Below, piece after piece: positions 1 to 7,173 of a stretch of DNA of 22,840 nt. The stretch is from Chloroflexota bacterium (GTDB lineage Bacteria; Chloroflexota; Dehalococcoidia; JABGRK01). The notes beneath the pieces were generated by a model. That model saw only the letters and a list, made by a program, of their open reading frames with translations. It ran no database searches and was not told where the DNA came from. The DNA lies in assembly GCA_030665485.1 (NCBI GenBank), contig DAOUZV010000002.1, forward strand, positions 1 to 22,840, given 5' to 3'. Both the position numbers and the translations under genes were made by a program. Each line of letters begins with the position of its first letter. Within the stretch, counting starts at the first letter, position 1.

Positions 1-748
1 GTTCATGCAACTGGCGCAAGAGATTACAAAAACAAAGCCGCTGCTCATATGGAAAGGCGGTAAAACCGGTGCCGGTGCAGAGGCAGCCGCATCGCATACA
101 GGATCACTTGCCGGCTCGTACGACATCTGGACCGCCGCCATCAAGCAAATAGGAGCAATTAAAATAAAAAACCTTGAGGAAATGGTGGATACCATCATCG
201 GCCTGCGCTACCTGCCCGGTTTTAAAGGCAACCGCGTTGCCATCATCGGCGGTGTGTACCGTGGCGGCGGTGGTTTCAGTGTAAGCGCAAGCGACGCCTG
301 CGTCAGCGCCGGGCTGGATGTACCGGAGATTGAGCAAAAAACAAAAGATGAGATCATACAATACGTCAATCCCGCAGGCGCTATACTAAGAAATCCGATA
401 GATATCGGTCCCCGCGGCCCTGAAGGCAGATTGCCCAAGATAATTGAGGCCGTTTGTGATGATCCTAACGTCGATCTGGTAATCGTCGATCCCACGTTTC
501 TCACCTCGGGGCTGTCGGATGCAAAGTCAAGACTGGTTGACTCCGTGGTGAAACTGGCAGACAGCCTTTCCGATATAAAAAAGCGCAAAAACAAACCCAT
601 AGTTAATATATTCTCCAAGCACCTTGACCCAGATATGCAGGGTGAGTTGATGCGCAGCCACATAGAAGCACAGATACCAGTCTACCCCACACTGGAACGC
701 GCCGCTGCGGCCATCTACAACGTGGGCCGGTACTTCAGAAACAGATAA
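1..748 (+). CDS. ADP-forming acyl-CoA (acetyl-CoA) synthetase, alpha-type CoA-ligase region, C-terminal part (5' truncated)
   Basis: This is the last ~248 residues of a protein that starts before the window; the frame is open through base 2, so the ATG at 5 need not be the start. NDP-forming acyl-CoA synthetases convert acyl-CoA, ADP and Pi to acid, CoA and ATP in the cytoplasm. Visible evidence is the SHTGSLAG motif (its His is visible residue 31 from the ATG at 5), which carries the transiently phosphorylated histidine of the succinyl-CoA-synthetase-like CoA-ligase domain. It is followed by a Rossmann-like VAIIGGVYRGGGG segment, a NPIDIG motif and the usual C-terminal end with PVYPTLERAAAAIYNVGRYF. 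No ATP-grasp (beta) domain follows, so that domain must lie upstream, fused or as a separate gene. nfi follows after 14 bases. Substrate cannot be told from this fragment. Confidence 0.85.
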   Translation, partial: FMQLAQEITKTKPLLIWKGGKTGAGAEAAASHTGSLAGSYDIWTAAIKQIGAIKIKNLEEMVDTIIGLRYLPGFKGNRVAIIGGVYRGGGGFSVSASDACVSAGLDVPEIEQKTKDEIIQYVNPAGAILRNPIDIGPRGPEGRLPKIIEAVCDDPNVDLVIVDPTFLTSGLSDAKSRLVDSVVKLADSLSDIKKRKNKPIVNIFSKHLDPDMQGELMRSHIEAQIPVYPTLERAAAAIYNVGRYFRNR

Positions 749-762
749 ATGGAATAAACGCA

Positions 763-1428
763 ATGGAAGTAAAACACCTGCACAACTGGGATGTCTCCAC
801 CAAAGAAGCTGTAGAGATTCAAAAAGAGCTGGCGGCACAGATCGATGTCGGCGACGGCATCGGAACCCCATCCCTGATAGCAGGCGTCGACGTTTCCGGC
901 GCCAATGAAGAACGCATAGCCAAGGCGGCGATAGTCATGCTGGACTACCCCGACCTCAATGTCATAGACACCGTCACAATTGAAGCTGAGGTCAACTTCC
1001 CATATGTTCCCGGATTGCTCTCCTTCCGCGAGATGCCGCTGCTCATAAAGGTGCTTGAGAAGCTGGACGCCGTGCCCGATTTGGTGCTGGTCGACGGGCA
1101 GGGAATCGCCCATCCCAGAAGACTGGGGCTGGCCTCTCATCTGGGGCTGTTTCTAGATATACCGACGATAGGATGCGCCAAGTCGCGCCTCATCGGAACC
1201 CACGGAGAGCTGTCAGACAAGGCCAAAACGTGGACGGAACTGTTTGACGGAAACGAGGTCATCGGCGCTGCGGTCAGAACCAAGATCAAAACCAATCCGC
1301 TCTATATATCCGTGGGGCACAAGATAAGCCTACCCAAGGCTATTTACTGGACGCTGCAATGCTGCAAAAAACACCGCCTGCCGGAACCAACGCGTCTGGC
1401 ACATCAAGCCGCCTCCGGAAAACCTTAG
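763..1428 (+). CDS. nfi: Endonuclease V (deoxyinosine 3' endonuclease)
   Basis: Endonuclease V cuts the second phosphodiester bond 3' to deoxyinosine (and, in some species, inosine in RNA) and starts repair of deaminated adenine. The 221-aa length is typical. The metal-binding/catalytic residues are in place: Asp43 in IAGVDVSG, Glu90 in PYVPGLLSFRE, Asp111 in VDGQGIAHPRRLGLASHLG, and a late His214 in the LAHQAA segment. The PYVPG wedge motif that inserts at the lesion is intact at 80-84. The ATG at 763 lies 14 bases after the acyl-CoA synthetase stop, with only a weak GGAA-type ribosome site, which suggests co-transcription or coupling with the upstream gene. prfB follows after 44 bases with its own promoter-like sequence. 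Confidence 0.95.
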   Translation: MEVKHLHNWDVSTKEAVEIQKELAAQIDVGDGIGTPSLIAGVDVSGANEERIAKAAIVMLDYPDLNVIDTVTIEAEVNFPYVPGLLSFREMPLLIKVLEKLDAVPDLVLVDGQGIAHPRRLGLASHLGLFLDIPTIGCAKSRLIGTHGELSDKAKTWTELFDGNEVIGAAVRTKIKTNPLYISVGHKISLPKAIYWTLQCCKKHRLPEPTRLAHQAASGKP

Positions 1429-1445
1429 AAATATGCGAATCGACC

Positions 1446-1468
1446 TGTTATAATAATAAACAAGGTGA
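1446..1468 (+). promoter_or_regulatory. Putative extended -10 promoter and ribosome binding site of prfB
   Basis: The sequence TGTTATAAT at 1446-1454 is a perfect extended -10 element (TG, one base, TATAAT). A -35 is poor (TTAGAA at 1425-1430, 18-bp spacer), as is common with extended -10 promoters. A start near 1461 would give a leader of about 12 nt that still contains the AAGGTGA ribosome site (1462-1468), 4 bases before the ATG. Sequence-only prediction. Confidence 0.45.
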
Positions 1469-1472
1469 TTTA

Positions 1473-2571
1473 ATGCAGGAACTTTTAAGCAAACTGGAAA
1501 ACCTCAAACAGCGCATCAATACAATCATGGTGCGTCTTTGACATAGCCTCGCAAGAAAAAGCAATCTCAAACATAGAAAAACAATCCTCTGAAGCAAACT
1601 TCTGGGCAGACCAGGCTAAAGCTCAAGGTGTAATGCGCCAGTTATCCGAGATAAAAAACACCGTTTCCATCTGGCACGATCTGGAGCAGAGAGCCGAGGC
1701 GATATACGATCTTATCTACGTGGCCATCGATGAAGACGAAGCCTCTATGGAGGATGAATTCATCGCGGAGGCCGAAAAGCTGGGGTCTGAGGTCGAGGAG
1801 CAGGAGATGCTGCTGGCGTTTGCCGGTCAATACGTTAAGAACAGCGCTATTTTGGCCATACACGCAGGTGCCGGCGGCACCGAATCCCAAGACTGGGCTG
1901 AGATGCTAATGCGCATGTACCTGCGCTGGGGCGAGCGTAAAGGATACGATACCGAGATACTCAAAAGATCACCCGGCGACGAGGCGGGTATCAAAAGCGT
2001 GATGATTGATATCAGGGGCGACTGGGCCTACGGCTACCTTAAAGCCGAGCGCGGTGTGCACCGGCTGGTACGCCTGTCACCATTCGATGCCGATCATGGA
2101 CGACATACGTCTTTCGCCCTCGTTGAGGTGCTTCCCGAGGTGGAAAACGATGTGGATGTGAACATCAGCCCCGATGATCTCAAAATAGATATGTTCAAGT
2201 CCAGCGGCCCTGGTGGCCAGAATGTTCAAAAAAACAGCACCGCCATCAGAGTGACGCACATTCCCACCGGCATCGTCGTCACCTGCCAAGACGAGCGCTC
2301 GCAGTACCGCAACAAGGAGATAGCCCTCAAAATCCTCAGGGCACAGCTTATCGAGCGTGAGCTGGAAAAACAGGCGCAGGAGCATGCCAGGCTAAAGGGA
2401 GAGCACATAACTGCCGGATGGGGTAACCAGATACGCAGCTACGTACTGCATCCATACAAGATGGTCAAGGATCACCGCACAGCGTATGAAACCAGCAATC
2501 CAGATACAGTACTGGATGGATATATCGATGGATTTTTAATGGCCTACCTTAAATCACACCACAATGAATAG
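1473..2571 (+). CDS. prfB: Peptide chain release factor 2 (RF2), with programmed +1 frameshift; join 1473-1538 and 1540-2571
   Basis: RF2 recognises UGA and UAA stop codons and triggers peptide release on the ribosome. The reading frame starting at ATG 1473 runs 22 codons to CTT TGA (1536-1541). Slipping +1 on CTT makes GAC (1540-1542) the next codon, and the frame then runs to 2571, giving 365 aa, the same length as E. coli RF2. The second frame carries the stop-codon-reading tripeptide SPF (in VRLSPFDADHGRH) that marks RF2 rather than RF1, and the catalytic GGQ in SSGPGGQNVQKNS. The first stretch (MQELLSKLENLKQRI) is a normal RF2 N-terminus, so the frameshift is needed to make the full protein. 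It ends 7 bases before the convergent pgsA-like gene with no terminator visible. Confidence 0.97.
1529..1542 (+). promoter_or_regulatory. prfB: RF2 autoregulatory +1 frameshift site (CTT TGA C)
   Basis: This is the classical prfB recoding signal: slippery CTT (1536-1538), in-frame TGA (1539-1541) and a C at 1542 that makes a poor termination context. When RF2 is scarce, the UGA is decoded slowly, the ribosome slips +1, and more RF2 is made. A short GGTG (1529-1532) lies 3 bases before CTT and could pair with the 16S 3' end. It is weaker than the AGGGGG of E. coli and is shifted about 2 bases farther away in anti-Shine-Dalgarno register. Confidence 0.95.
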
Positions 2572-2578
2572 ATAAGTC

Positions 2579-3190
2579 CTACGACGACTGACCCTGATCA
2601 TCTCCGCTCGGCCGATCTGCTTTCCTGAGCAGATAGATGAGACGCCACAGCGCCGTGACCATAGTGCCAACGGCCAACACCCATAGAAAGTAGATGAGCA
2701 CGTTGCTGAATATGAGCCCCGCCGCCAGCAGGATAACCCGCTCCGGCCTGGTAAAAAAGCCCACCTTGCAGTCAAGTCCAAGCCCCTCGGCTCTGGCGCG
2801 GGTGTAGCTTACCATCATTGAGCCGGCAAGTGTAACAAAAACCAGAATAACGCCCAGATTCAACGGGGATGCATACAGATAATAAACGACCAATCCGATG
2901 AGAACCGCCGCCTCGGAGAACCTGTCCAGAACCGAATCGAGGACAGCTCCCGCCTTGGTGATCTTGCCCGTAGCTCGTGCCAGCGCGCCGTCCAGCATGT
3001 CGAAAAGTCCGGAAAAAAGCAGTAACAGTCCGGCGGCCAATAGATACTCATAGGCAACCAGAACGGCGACAACAACGTTTAGTAAAAATCCAGTGATGGT
3101 CAGGGTATTGGGAGTAACCTTTGTTTTGATAAGAAAACGAGCTATCGGCTCGCTTATCCTGCCACCTACACTGTGTCTGATATCGGTCAC
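2579..3190 (-). CDS. CDP-alcohol phosphatidyltransferase, probably phosphatidylinositol-phosphate synthase type
   Basis: These integral membrane enzymes transfer a phosphatidyl group from CDP-diacylglycerol to an alcohol acceptor. The full signature is present: Asp64, Asp67, Gly68, Ala71, Arg72, Gly81, Asp85 and Asp89, matching DxxDGxxAR-x8-GxxxDxxxD, with Asp89 the expected base. About six hydrophobic segments surround it, and the length (203 aa) is typical. The acceptor is inferred from context: the same operon holds inositol-3-phosphate synthase and a PimA-like glycosyltransferase, and mycobacteria likewise place a phosphatidylinositol-phosphate synthase (PgsA) near pimA. Inositol-3-phosphate is therefore the best guess; glycerol phosphate is the main alternative. 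The start is GTG, with GGAG 7 bases upstream, 19 bases after the glycosyltransferase stop. It is the last gene of the operon. Confidence 0.85.
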   Translation of the reverse strand: MTDIRHSVGGRISEPIARFLIKTKVTPNTLTITGFLLNVVVAVLVAYEYLLAAGLLLLFSGLFDMLDGALARATGKITKAGAVLDSVLDRFSEAAVLIGLVVYYLYASPLNLGVILVFVTLAGSMMVSYTRARAEGLGLDCKVGFFTRPERVILLAAGLIFSNVLIYFLWVLAVGTMVTALWRLIYLLRKADRPSGDDQGQSS

Positions 3191-3209
3191 TTTTGATCTC
3201 CGATGATAA

Positions 3210-4331
3210 CTAAACTTTCCTGCCGTAGCGGCGCATCGTCTCTACATAGAAGTCCATCACCTGCTGTGATACATTTGTCCAGCGGTACCTTTCCGCCTTT
3301 ATTTTACCATTAGCACGCATCTTTTCCTTCAGCGCATCGTTTTCAAGCACATGCGCCAATCCATCAGCAAGTGCCTTCTCATTCATAGGCTGGACCAGGT
3401 AACCGTCTTTCCCATGATCAATCACGCCGGCATATCCTTTGATGTTGGATGCCACCACCGGTGCACCCGCCGCCATCGCTTCCAGCAGCACAATGCCAAA
3501 GCTTTCGGCACCCGTAGCCGGCGCACAGAAAACGTCCGCCGTTTTGTAATAACGCGGCAAATCATCGTAAGAAGCATATCCGGTAAAAACAACGTCCTCG
3601 TCGTTTCCGCTCTGCCACAGGCGCGCTACCTTGCTCCCCGGCCCAACTATGATAAGGCGTATCTTCTCAAAACGTTTCTTTAGTATTTTAAAAGCGCCCA
3701 ATAGGTATTTGAGCCCCTTACGCTTTTCGGCATAGCGCCCCACAAAGAGGATGTTTTTCTTGCCGTCGCGGTACTGCTCAAACGGGGGCACTTCTTTGGC
3801 AAAATGCGTATACGAGATTCCATTCGGGATGATTCTGTAGTCGCCCGGGAAAAACTTCATGTGAAACTCTTTTGCAGCGGGTGAAACGGCGATCACCCCA
3901 TGAAGCTGCCTGAAAGATACGTTTTTAAGATAAGGTTTCCACAGCGTATAGCCAATACTGTGGGGATGATACGCATGGAAAGTACCTATATTGATGGTTT
4001 TGGACAGGCGCAGCGCGTTTACCGGCAGCCAGGGCAGCATCGGCTCATGCATGTGTAGTATATCAAATTTCTCATCTCTCAGTATCTTTTTGAGCTTGCT
4101 CCAAGGCCTGGGGAACAGATTCATTCTGGCGGTTGAGCCACCGCTGGGGATGTAAAAAGTGGGCCTGCCCATGGGGATAACGTCTTTGCCCAAAGGCTGC
4201 TCGTAGGAAAACGGCGCCAGTATCTTGACCCGATGTCCCATTTCAACGAAATGATCCTTGAGGTGATCAATATGCGCCTTTACCCCGCCAGGGTGGGCAT
4301 GATCGTAAGCGGAAACAAGTCCTATCTTCAT
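3210..4331 (-). CDS. GT4 (GT-B) glycosyltransferase, PimA-like
   Basis: The protein (373 aa) looks like phosphatidyl-myo-inositol mannosyltransferase PimA, which adds mannose from GDP-mannose to phosphatidylinositol on the cytoplasmic membrane face. The N-terminal MKIGLVSAYDHAHPGGVKAH aligns without gaps to the PimA start, placing the nucleotide-contacting Gly16 at the same position. His119 in GTFHAYHP, Arg199 and Lys205 in GRYAEKRKG, and Glu276/Glu284 in ESFGIVLLEAMAAG correspond to donor-site residues of PimA from memory of that family. It has two Rossmann domains (about 1-170 and 190-360), no signal peptide and no clear membrane span. The ATG overlaps the stop of the upstream PHP gene (ATGA), indicating translational coupling. 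Donor sugar and acceptor are inferred from neighbours and similarity; another lipid glycosyltransferase is possible. Confidence 0.85.
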   Translation of the reverse strand: MKIGLVSAYDHAHPGGVKAHIDHLKDHFVEMGHRVKILAPFSYEQPLGKDVIPMGRPTFYIPSGGSTARMNLFPRPWSKLKKILRDEKFDILHMHEPMLPWLPVNALRLSKTINIGTFHAYHPHSIGYTLWKPYLKNVSFRQLHGVIAVSPAAKEFHMKFFPGDYRIIPNGISYTHFAKEVPPFEQYRDGKKNILFVGRYAEKRKGLKYLLGAFKILKKRFEKIRLIIVGPGSKVARLWQSGNDEDVVFTGYASYDDLPRYYKTADVFCAPATGAESFGIVLLEAMAAGAPVVASNIKGYAGVIDHGKDGYLVQPMNEKALADGLAHVLENDALKEKMRANGKIKAERYRWTNVSQQVMDFYVETMRRYGRKV

Positions 4332-5101
4332 TTGACAGGTACCTTGCTTTTACCGAATTTTTTCATCAGCAAACGTGGAATACCAACAAACGGAGAGCTC
4401 TTGAGTAGTTGTCTCAGTATCTGGCCATAACCTATTTTCTTCAGGCTTATCGGCCCGTTGCTGCCGGCAACCGTCGTTCTATCAACTATGCCCTGCTTAA
4501 GGTCGATGGCGCTGTTTCCCGGAAAAAGCGTATAGCCACTGCCTATCATCACCAGAAAATGAGCATCGCTGGCGCCGGTCTCGGAAAGATGGTACCTCTT
4601 ACGGTTGAGGCGGCGGCTCTTGTCATACGATATCTTAGTGACAATATTGGAATTGACCACCTCGATGCCATCGAGATAAACCCCATCGGTACGGTAGGAG
4701 AACTTATCAAGCGCGGTCTGGCCTATGCTGCGCGCAAGCCAGCTCATAGGGTGGGGAACGATGCATAGCCCGCCCTGGTCGTGGACGGCATCCACAGTTT
4801 GATCAAGGCTCATCAGGCTGGGTATGGGCTGCTCTATGTATACGGCTATCAGATGGCCGTGAATGGTGGTCACCTCCATGCCCATCACCACTTCAAAACG
4901 GTAGTTCTTCTTGGCCGCCAGCTCCCGCGCCACAAAGCTGCCCCGCAAATCGTCGTGGTCGGTTACGGATATAATGTCCAATTTAGTCTTATTCTCCACG
5001 TACTCCAGAATCTGGTACACACTGGCCATGCCGTCAACAAGGCTGCTGTGAATATGCAGATCGGCAATCCCGTAACCTTCCGGCCTTTCCCATTTACCCA
5101 T
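4328..5101 (-). CDS. PHP-domain metal-dependent phosphoesterase in the inositol lipid operon
   Basis: PHP domains are metal-dependent (often trinuclear) phosphoesterases. Visible metal ligands in order are DLHIHSS (His16, His18), SVTDHDD (Asp48, His49), GMEVTT (Glu76) with HGH at 81-83, IVPHPMSW (His117) and the closing GASDAH. The catalytic set is thus complete, and the domain covers about residues 11-225. The C-terminal ~35 residues are basic and hydrophobic (LKSSPFVGIPRLLMKKFGKSK) and might touch the membrane. It sits between ino1 and the PimA-like gene and overlaps the latter by four bases. Since the bacterial phosphatidylinositol route needs a phosphatase after the phosphatidyltransferase, this protein is a candidate for that step. 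That is inference; family members also act on nucleotides and histidinol phosphate. The ribosome site upstream of the ATG is poor. Confidence 0.85.
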   Translation of the reverse strand: MGKWERPEGYGIADLHIHSSLVDGMASVYQILEYVENKTKLDIISVTDHDDLRGSFVARELAAKKNYRFEVVMGMEVTTIHGHLIAVYIEQPIPSLMSLDQTVDAVHDQGGLCIVPHPMSWLARSIGQTALDKFSYRTDGVYLDGIEVVNSNIVTKISYDKSRRLNRKRYHLSETGASDAHFLVMIGSGYTLFPGNSAIDLKQGIVDRTTVAGSNGPISLKKIGYGQILRQLLKSSPFVGIPRLLMKKFGKSKVPVK

Positions 5102-5137
5102 ATCTTTTATTTAAACCCCTAACCCTTTAGACCTGAT

Positions 5138-5178
5138 TATAAAGACAAAGGTCAAAGCCAGCATACCCAGCCTTGACC
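5138..5178 (-). terminator. Possible weak intrinsic terminator downstream of ino1
   Basis: On the minus strand, GGTCAA and TTGACC arms (5150-5178, one internal mismatch then two more pairs) form a hairpin followed by TTTGTCTTT. It lies between ino1 and the PHP gene, so it could reduce read-through and make ino1 more abundant than the lipid enzymes. The stem is short and the T tract interrupted, so confidence is low. The rest of the 102-base gap shows a TATAAT on the minus strand but no convincing -35. Confidence 0.35.
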
Positions 5179-5203
5179 CAGTAAATATCGTTTGGCAAAA
5201 CAA

Positions 5204-6361
5204 TCATTTTTGCCCATTTAAAGTTGTCGGCTCATCCTGAGGTTGATCTAAAATATAGCCCTCCACCATGTTTCTGGCTTTGTCGTCTGTATATTGGTTC
5301 GGCGGCGATTTCATGAAATAGGATGAAGGAGCAACCAGCGACCCCTTCAGTCCTCTGTCCAACGCCAGTTTGGCACATCTTACCGCATCAATTACTACAC
5401 CTGCCGAATTGGGGCTGTCCCAAACCTCAAGCTTGCACTCAACATTCAGCGGAACATCACCAAAGGTTCTGCCCTCCATACGAATGTAGCACCATTTGCG
5501 ATCAGATAACCACGGCACGTAATCGCTGGGGCCCACGTGAATATCGCCATCATCAAGCGGATAGTCAAGCTGGGAGGTAACAGCGTTTGTCTTGGAAATC
5601 TTCTTGGATTCCAGACGCTCGCGCTCCAACATATTGTAGAAATCGGTATTACCGCCGAAATTCAATTGATAGGTGCGCTCCAGCTTCACGCCGCGGTCGG
5701 CAAAGAGCCTGGTGAGCACGCGATGTGTTATGGTGGCACCAACCTGCGACTTGATGTCATCACCTATTATCGGTAGTCCCTTTTCATCAAACCTCTTCTG
5801 CCAATACTTCTCACGCGCAATAAACACAGGTATGCAGTTAATCAATGCGCAGCCGGCGGACAGAATCTGCTCCACATACCACTTGGTAGCCTCTTCGCTG
5901 CCAACCGGCAGGTAGTTTATTACCACGTGGGTATTTGTTTCCTTAAGTACTTTTACAATGTCGGCGGTCTGGCCCGGCGCTTTCTCTATAATCTTGGAAA
6001 GATACTTGCCCAGACCGTCGTGGCACATGCCGCGCACAACCTTTACCCCAGTGTTGGGCACATCGCAGAATTTGAAGGTGTTGTTCGGTTTTACATAGAT
6101 GGCCTCGGATAAATCCTTGCCTACTTTGTTCTTATCAATATCTATAGCAGCAACAAAGTTTATATCACTGATGTGATATCCACCCAGGTTCACGTGCATC
6201 AGACCTGGAACAAAATCGTCCTCAGTCGCATTGGCGTAATAATGCACCCCCTGCACGAACGATGACGCACAGTTTCCTACCCCTATTATGGCAACATTGA
6301 TCTTATCCACCGATTTGGCCTCCTTTGGCTGTTGCTGTTTTTTTGTACTTTTTTTTGTCAT
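5204..6361 (-). CDS. ino1: myo-Inositol-3-phosphate synthase (Ino1 type)
   Basis: This enzyme converts glucose-6-phosphate to 1L-myo-inositol-3-phosphate with bound NAD, the first committed step to inositol lipids and other inositol compounds. The 385-aa protein resembles actinobacterial Ino1. It has an NAD-binding INVAIIGVGNCASS (21-34), an ITHR segment after DDIKSQVGAT, NFGGNTDFYNM, a KISKT motif and the C-terminal VVIDAVRCAKLALDRG with APSSYFMKSPP. A lysine/glutamine-rich tail of about 18 residues precedes the Rossmann fold. The ATG at 6361 has no recognisable ribosome site, and the likely promoter lies only about 16 bases upstream, so its mRNA may have a very short leader. It is the first gene of the operon running to 2579. 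Confidence 0.95.
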   Translation of the reverse strand: MTKKSTKKQQQPKEAKSVDKINVAIIGVGNCASSFVQGVHYYANATEDDFVPGLMHVNLGGYHISDINFVAAIDIDKNKVGKDLSEAIYVKPNNTFKFCDVPNTGVKVVRGMCHDGLGKYLSKIIEKAPGQTADIVKVLKETNTHVVINYLPVGSEEATKWYVEQILSAGCALINCIPVFIAREKYWQKRFDEKGLPIIGDDIKSQVGATITHRVLTRLFADRGVKLERTYQLNFGGNTDFYNMLERERLESKKISKTNAVTSQLDYPLDDGDIHVGPSDYVPWLSDRKWCYIRMEGRTFGDVPLNVECKLEVWDSPNSAGVVIDAVRCAKLALDRGLKGSLVAPSSYFMKSPPNQYTDDKARNMVEGYILDQPQDEPTTLNGQK

Positions 6362-6376
6362 AACTATAGTTCAACT

Positions 6377-6406
6377 ATTATAATCAGATACAGCCGCATT
6401 TTACAA
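6377..6406 (-). promoter_or_regulatory. Putative promoter of ino1
   Basis: On the minus strand, a -35-like TTGTAA (6401-6406) and a perfect -10 TATAAT (6377-6382) are separated by 18 bases. Transcription would start near 6370, about 9 bases before the ino1 ATG, leaving no room for a normal ribosome site; none is seen. This is a sequence-only prediction. Confidence 0.5.
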
Positions 6407-6437
6407 GTTTCACGACTAAAGCCGAATATGGGCGGGC

Positions 6438-6467
6438 TTGTCCCAATAACATATTATATGTTATTCT
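6438..6467 (+). promoter_or_regulatory. Putative promoter of the rightward PHP gene
   Basis: TTGTCC (6438-6443) and TATTCT (6462-6467) are separated by 18 bases, each matching four of six consensus bases. A start near 6474 would give a ~19-nt leader before the GTG at 6493. The spacer contains the perfect palindrome, a normal position for repression. Weak by sequence alone. Confidence 0.35.
6445..6465. promoter_or_regulatory. Perfect 21-bp palindrome, candidate operator between ino1 and a PHP gene
   Basis: Ten-base arms AATAACATAT and ATATGTTATT flank one central T with no mismatch. The palindrome lies in the 131-base divergent intergenic region, inside the spacer of the promoter proposed for the rightward gene (-35 at 6438-6443, -10 at 6462-6467) and about 39 bases beyond the ino1 -35. 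It has no G+C-rich stem or T tract that would suggest a terminator, so a dimeric repressor site is the simplest reading. The rest of the intergenic region shows only the two promoters. Confidence 0.55.
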
Positions 6468-6492
6468 CAAGTGGAAATTAAACTGAGCGAAA

Positions 6493-7173
6493 GTGGTAAA
6501 AACACCTATGTCATACGATTTTCACACACATACCCTGCTCAGCGACGGTGTTCTATCGCCAGTGGAGATGATTTCGGAGTCGGTGTCCAAAGGATATAAG
6601 GTCATCGCAATTACCGATCATGTCGCCGTCGGCTACCTGGACAGGCTGATTTCCGAGATCATAAAGGACTGCGCACTTGCACAGGAAAACTGGCTCATCA
6701 CCGCGATACCCGGTGTGGAATTGACCCACCTTCCAGTAAAGTCCATCGCCGATGTGGCTAAAAAGGCCAAAGCGGCGGGAGCTAAACTGGTGGTGGCTCA
6801 CGGCGAAACCATCACCGAAAACGTGGAGCCGGGTACAAACCTGGCGGCGGTGCAGTCGCCCGACGTAGATATACTGGCACACCCCGGACTGATAACGGCC
6901 GAAGAAGCTCAGATCGCAGCCCAAAACGGTATCTATCTCGAGATATCGGCCAGAAAAGGGCACTCCTTTACCAACGGACACGTGGTCAAAATCGCCCAGC
7001 GGGCAGGGGCCAAACTGATCGTGAATTCGGACGGACACGATAAAGACGATCTGCTTACGCCTGATTTTGCCAGAGCGGTTGCTTTGGGAGCGGGAATTAC
7101 GGAAGCCGATCTAAACGTTATTCTGAATGATAATCCCCTGGCCCTTCTTGCAAAGCTGGGTATCTCCGTTTAA
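6493..7173 (+). CDS. PHP-domain phosphoesterase (histidinol-phosphatase-like)
   Basis: This 226-aa protein is a minimal PHP domain. The metal ligands are YDFHTHT (His11, His13), ITDHVAV (Asp42, His43), PGVELTH (Glu), VVAHGET, ILAHPGL and VNSDGHD, a complete set for a metal-dependent phosphatase. Family members include histidinol-phosphate phosphatases and nucleotide or nucleic-acid phosphatases; no histidine gene is nearby, so the substrate is unknown. The start is uncertain: GTG 6493 has only a faint GAG upstream, and ATG 6508 (five codons later) would fit the usual short N-terminus equally well. The gene faces away from ino1 across a palindrome and converges with truB, sharing stop-codon bases with it. 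Confidence 0.8.
   Translation: MVKTPMSYDFHTHTLLSDGVLSPVEMISESVSKGYKVIAITDHVAVGYLDRLISEIIKDCALAQENWLITAIPGVELTHLPVKSIADVAKKAKAAGAKLVVAHGETITENVEPGTNLAAVQSPDVDILAHPGLITAEEAQIAAQNGIYLEISARKGHSFTNGHVVKIAQRAGAKLIVNSDGHDKDDLLTPDFARAVALGAGITEADLNVILNDNPLALLAKLGISV

Noticed and set aside
5125..5150. TATAAT on the minus strand upstream of the first PHP gene
   Set aside because: No acceptable -35 at 16-19 bases and no extended -10 TG; the only TTGACC is 8 bases away. The gene is more simply read from the ino1 promoter.
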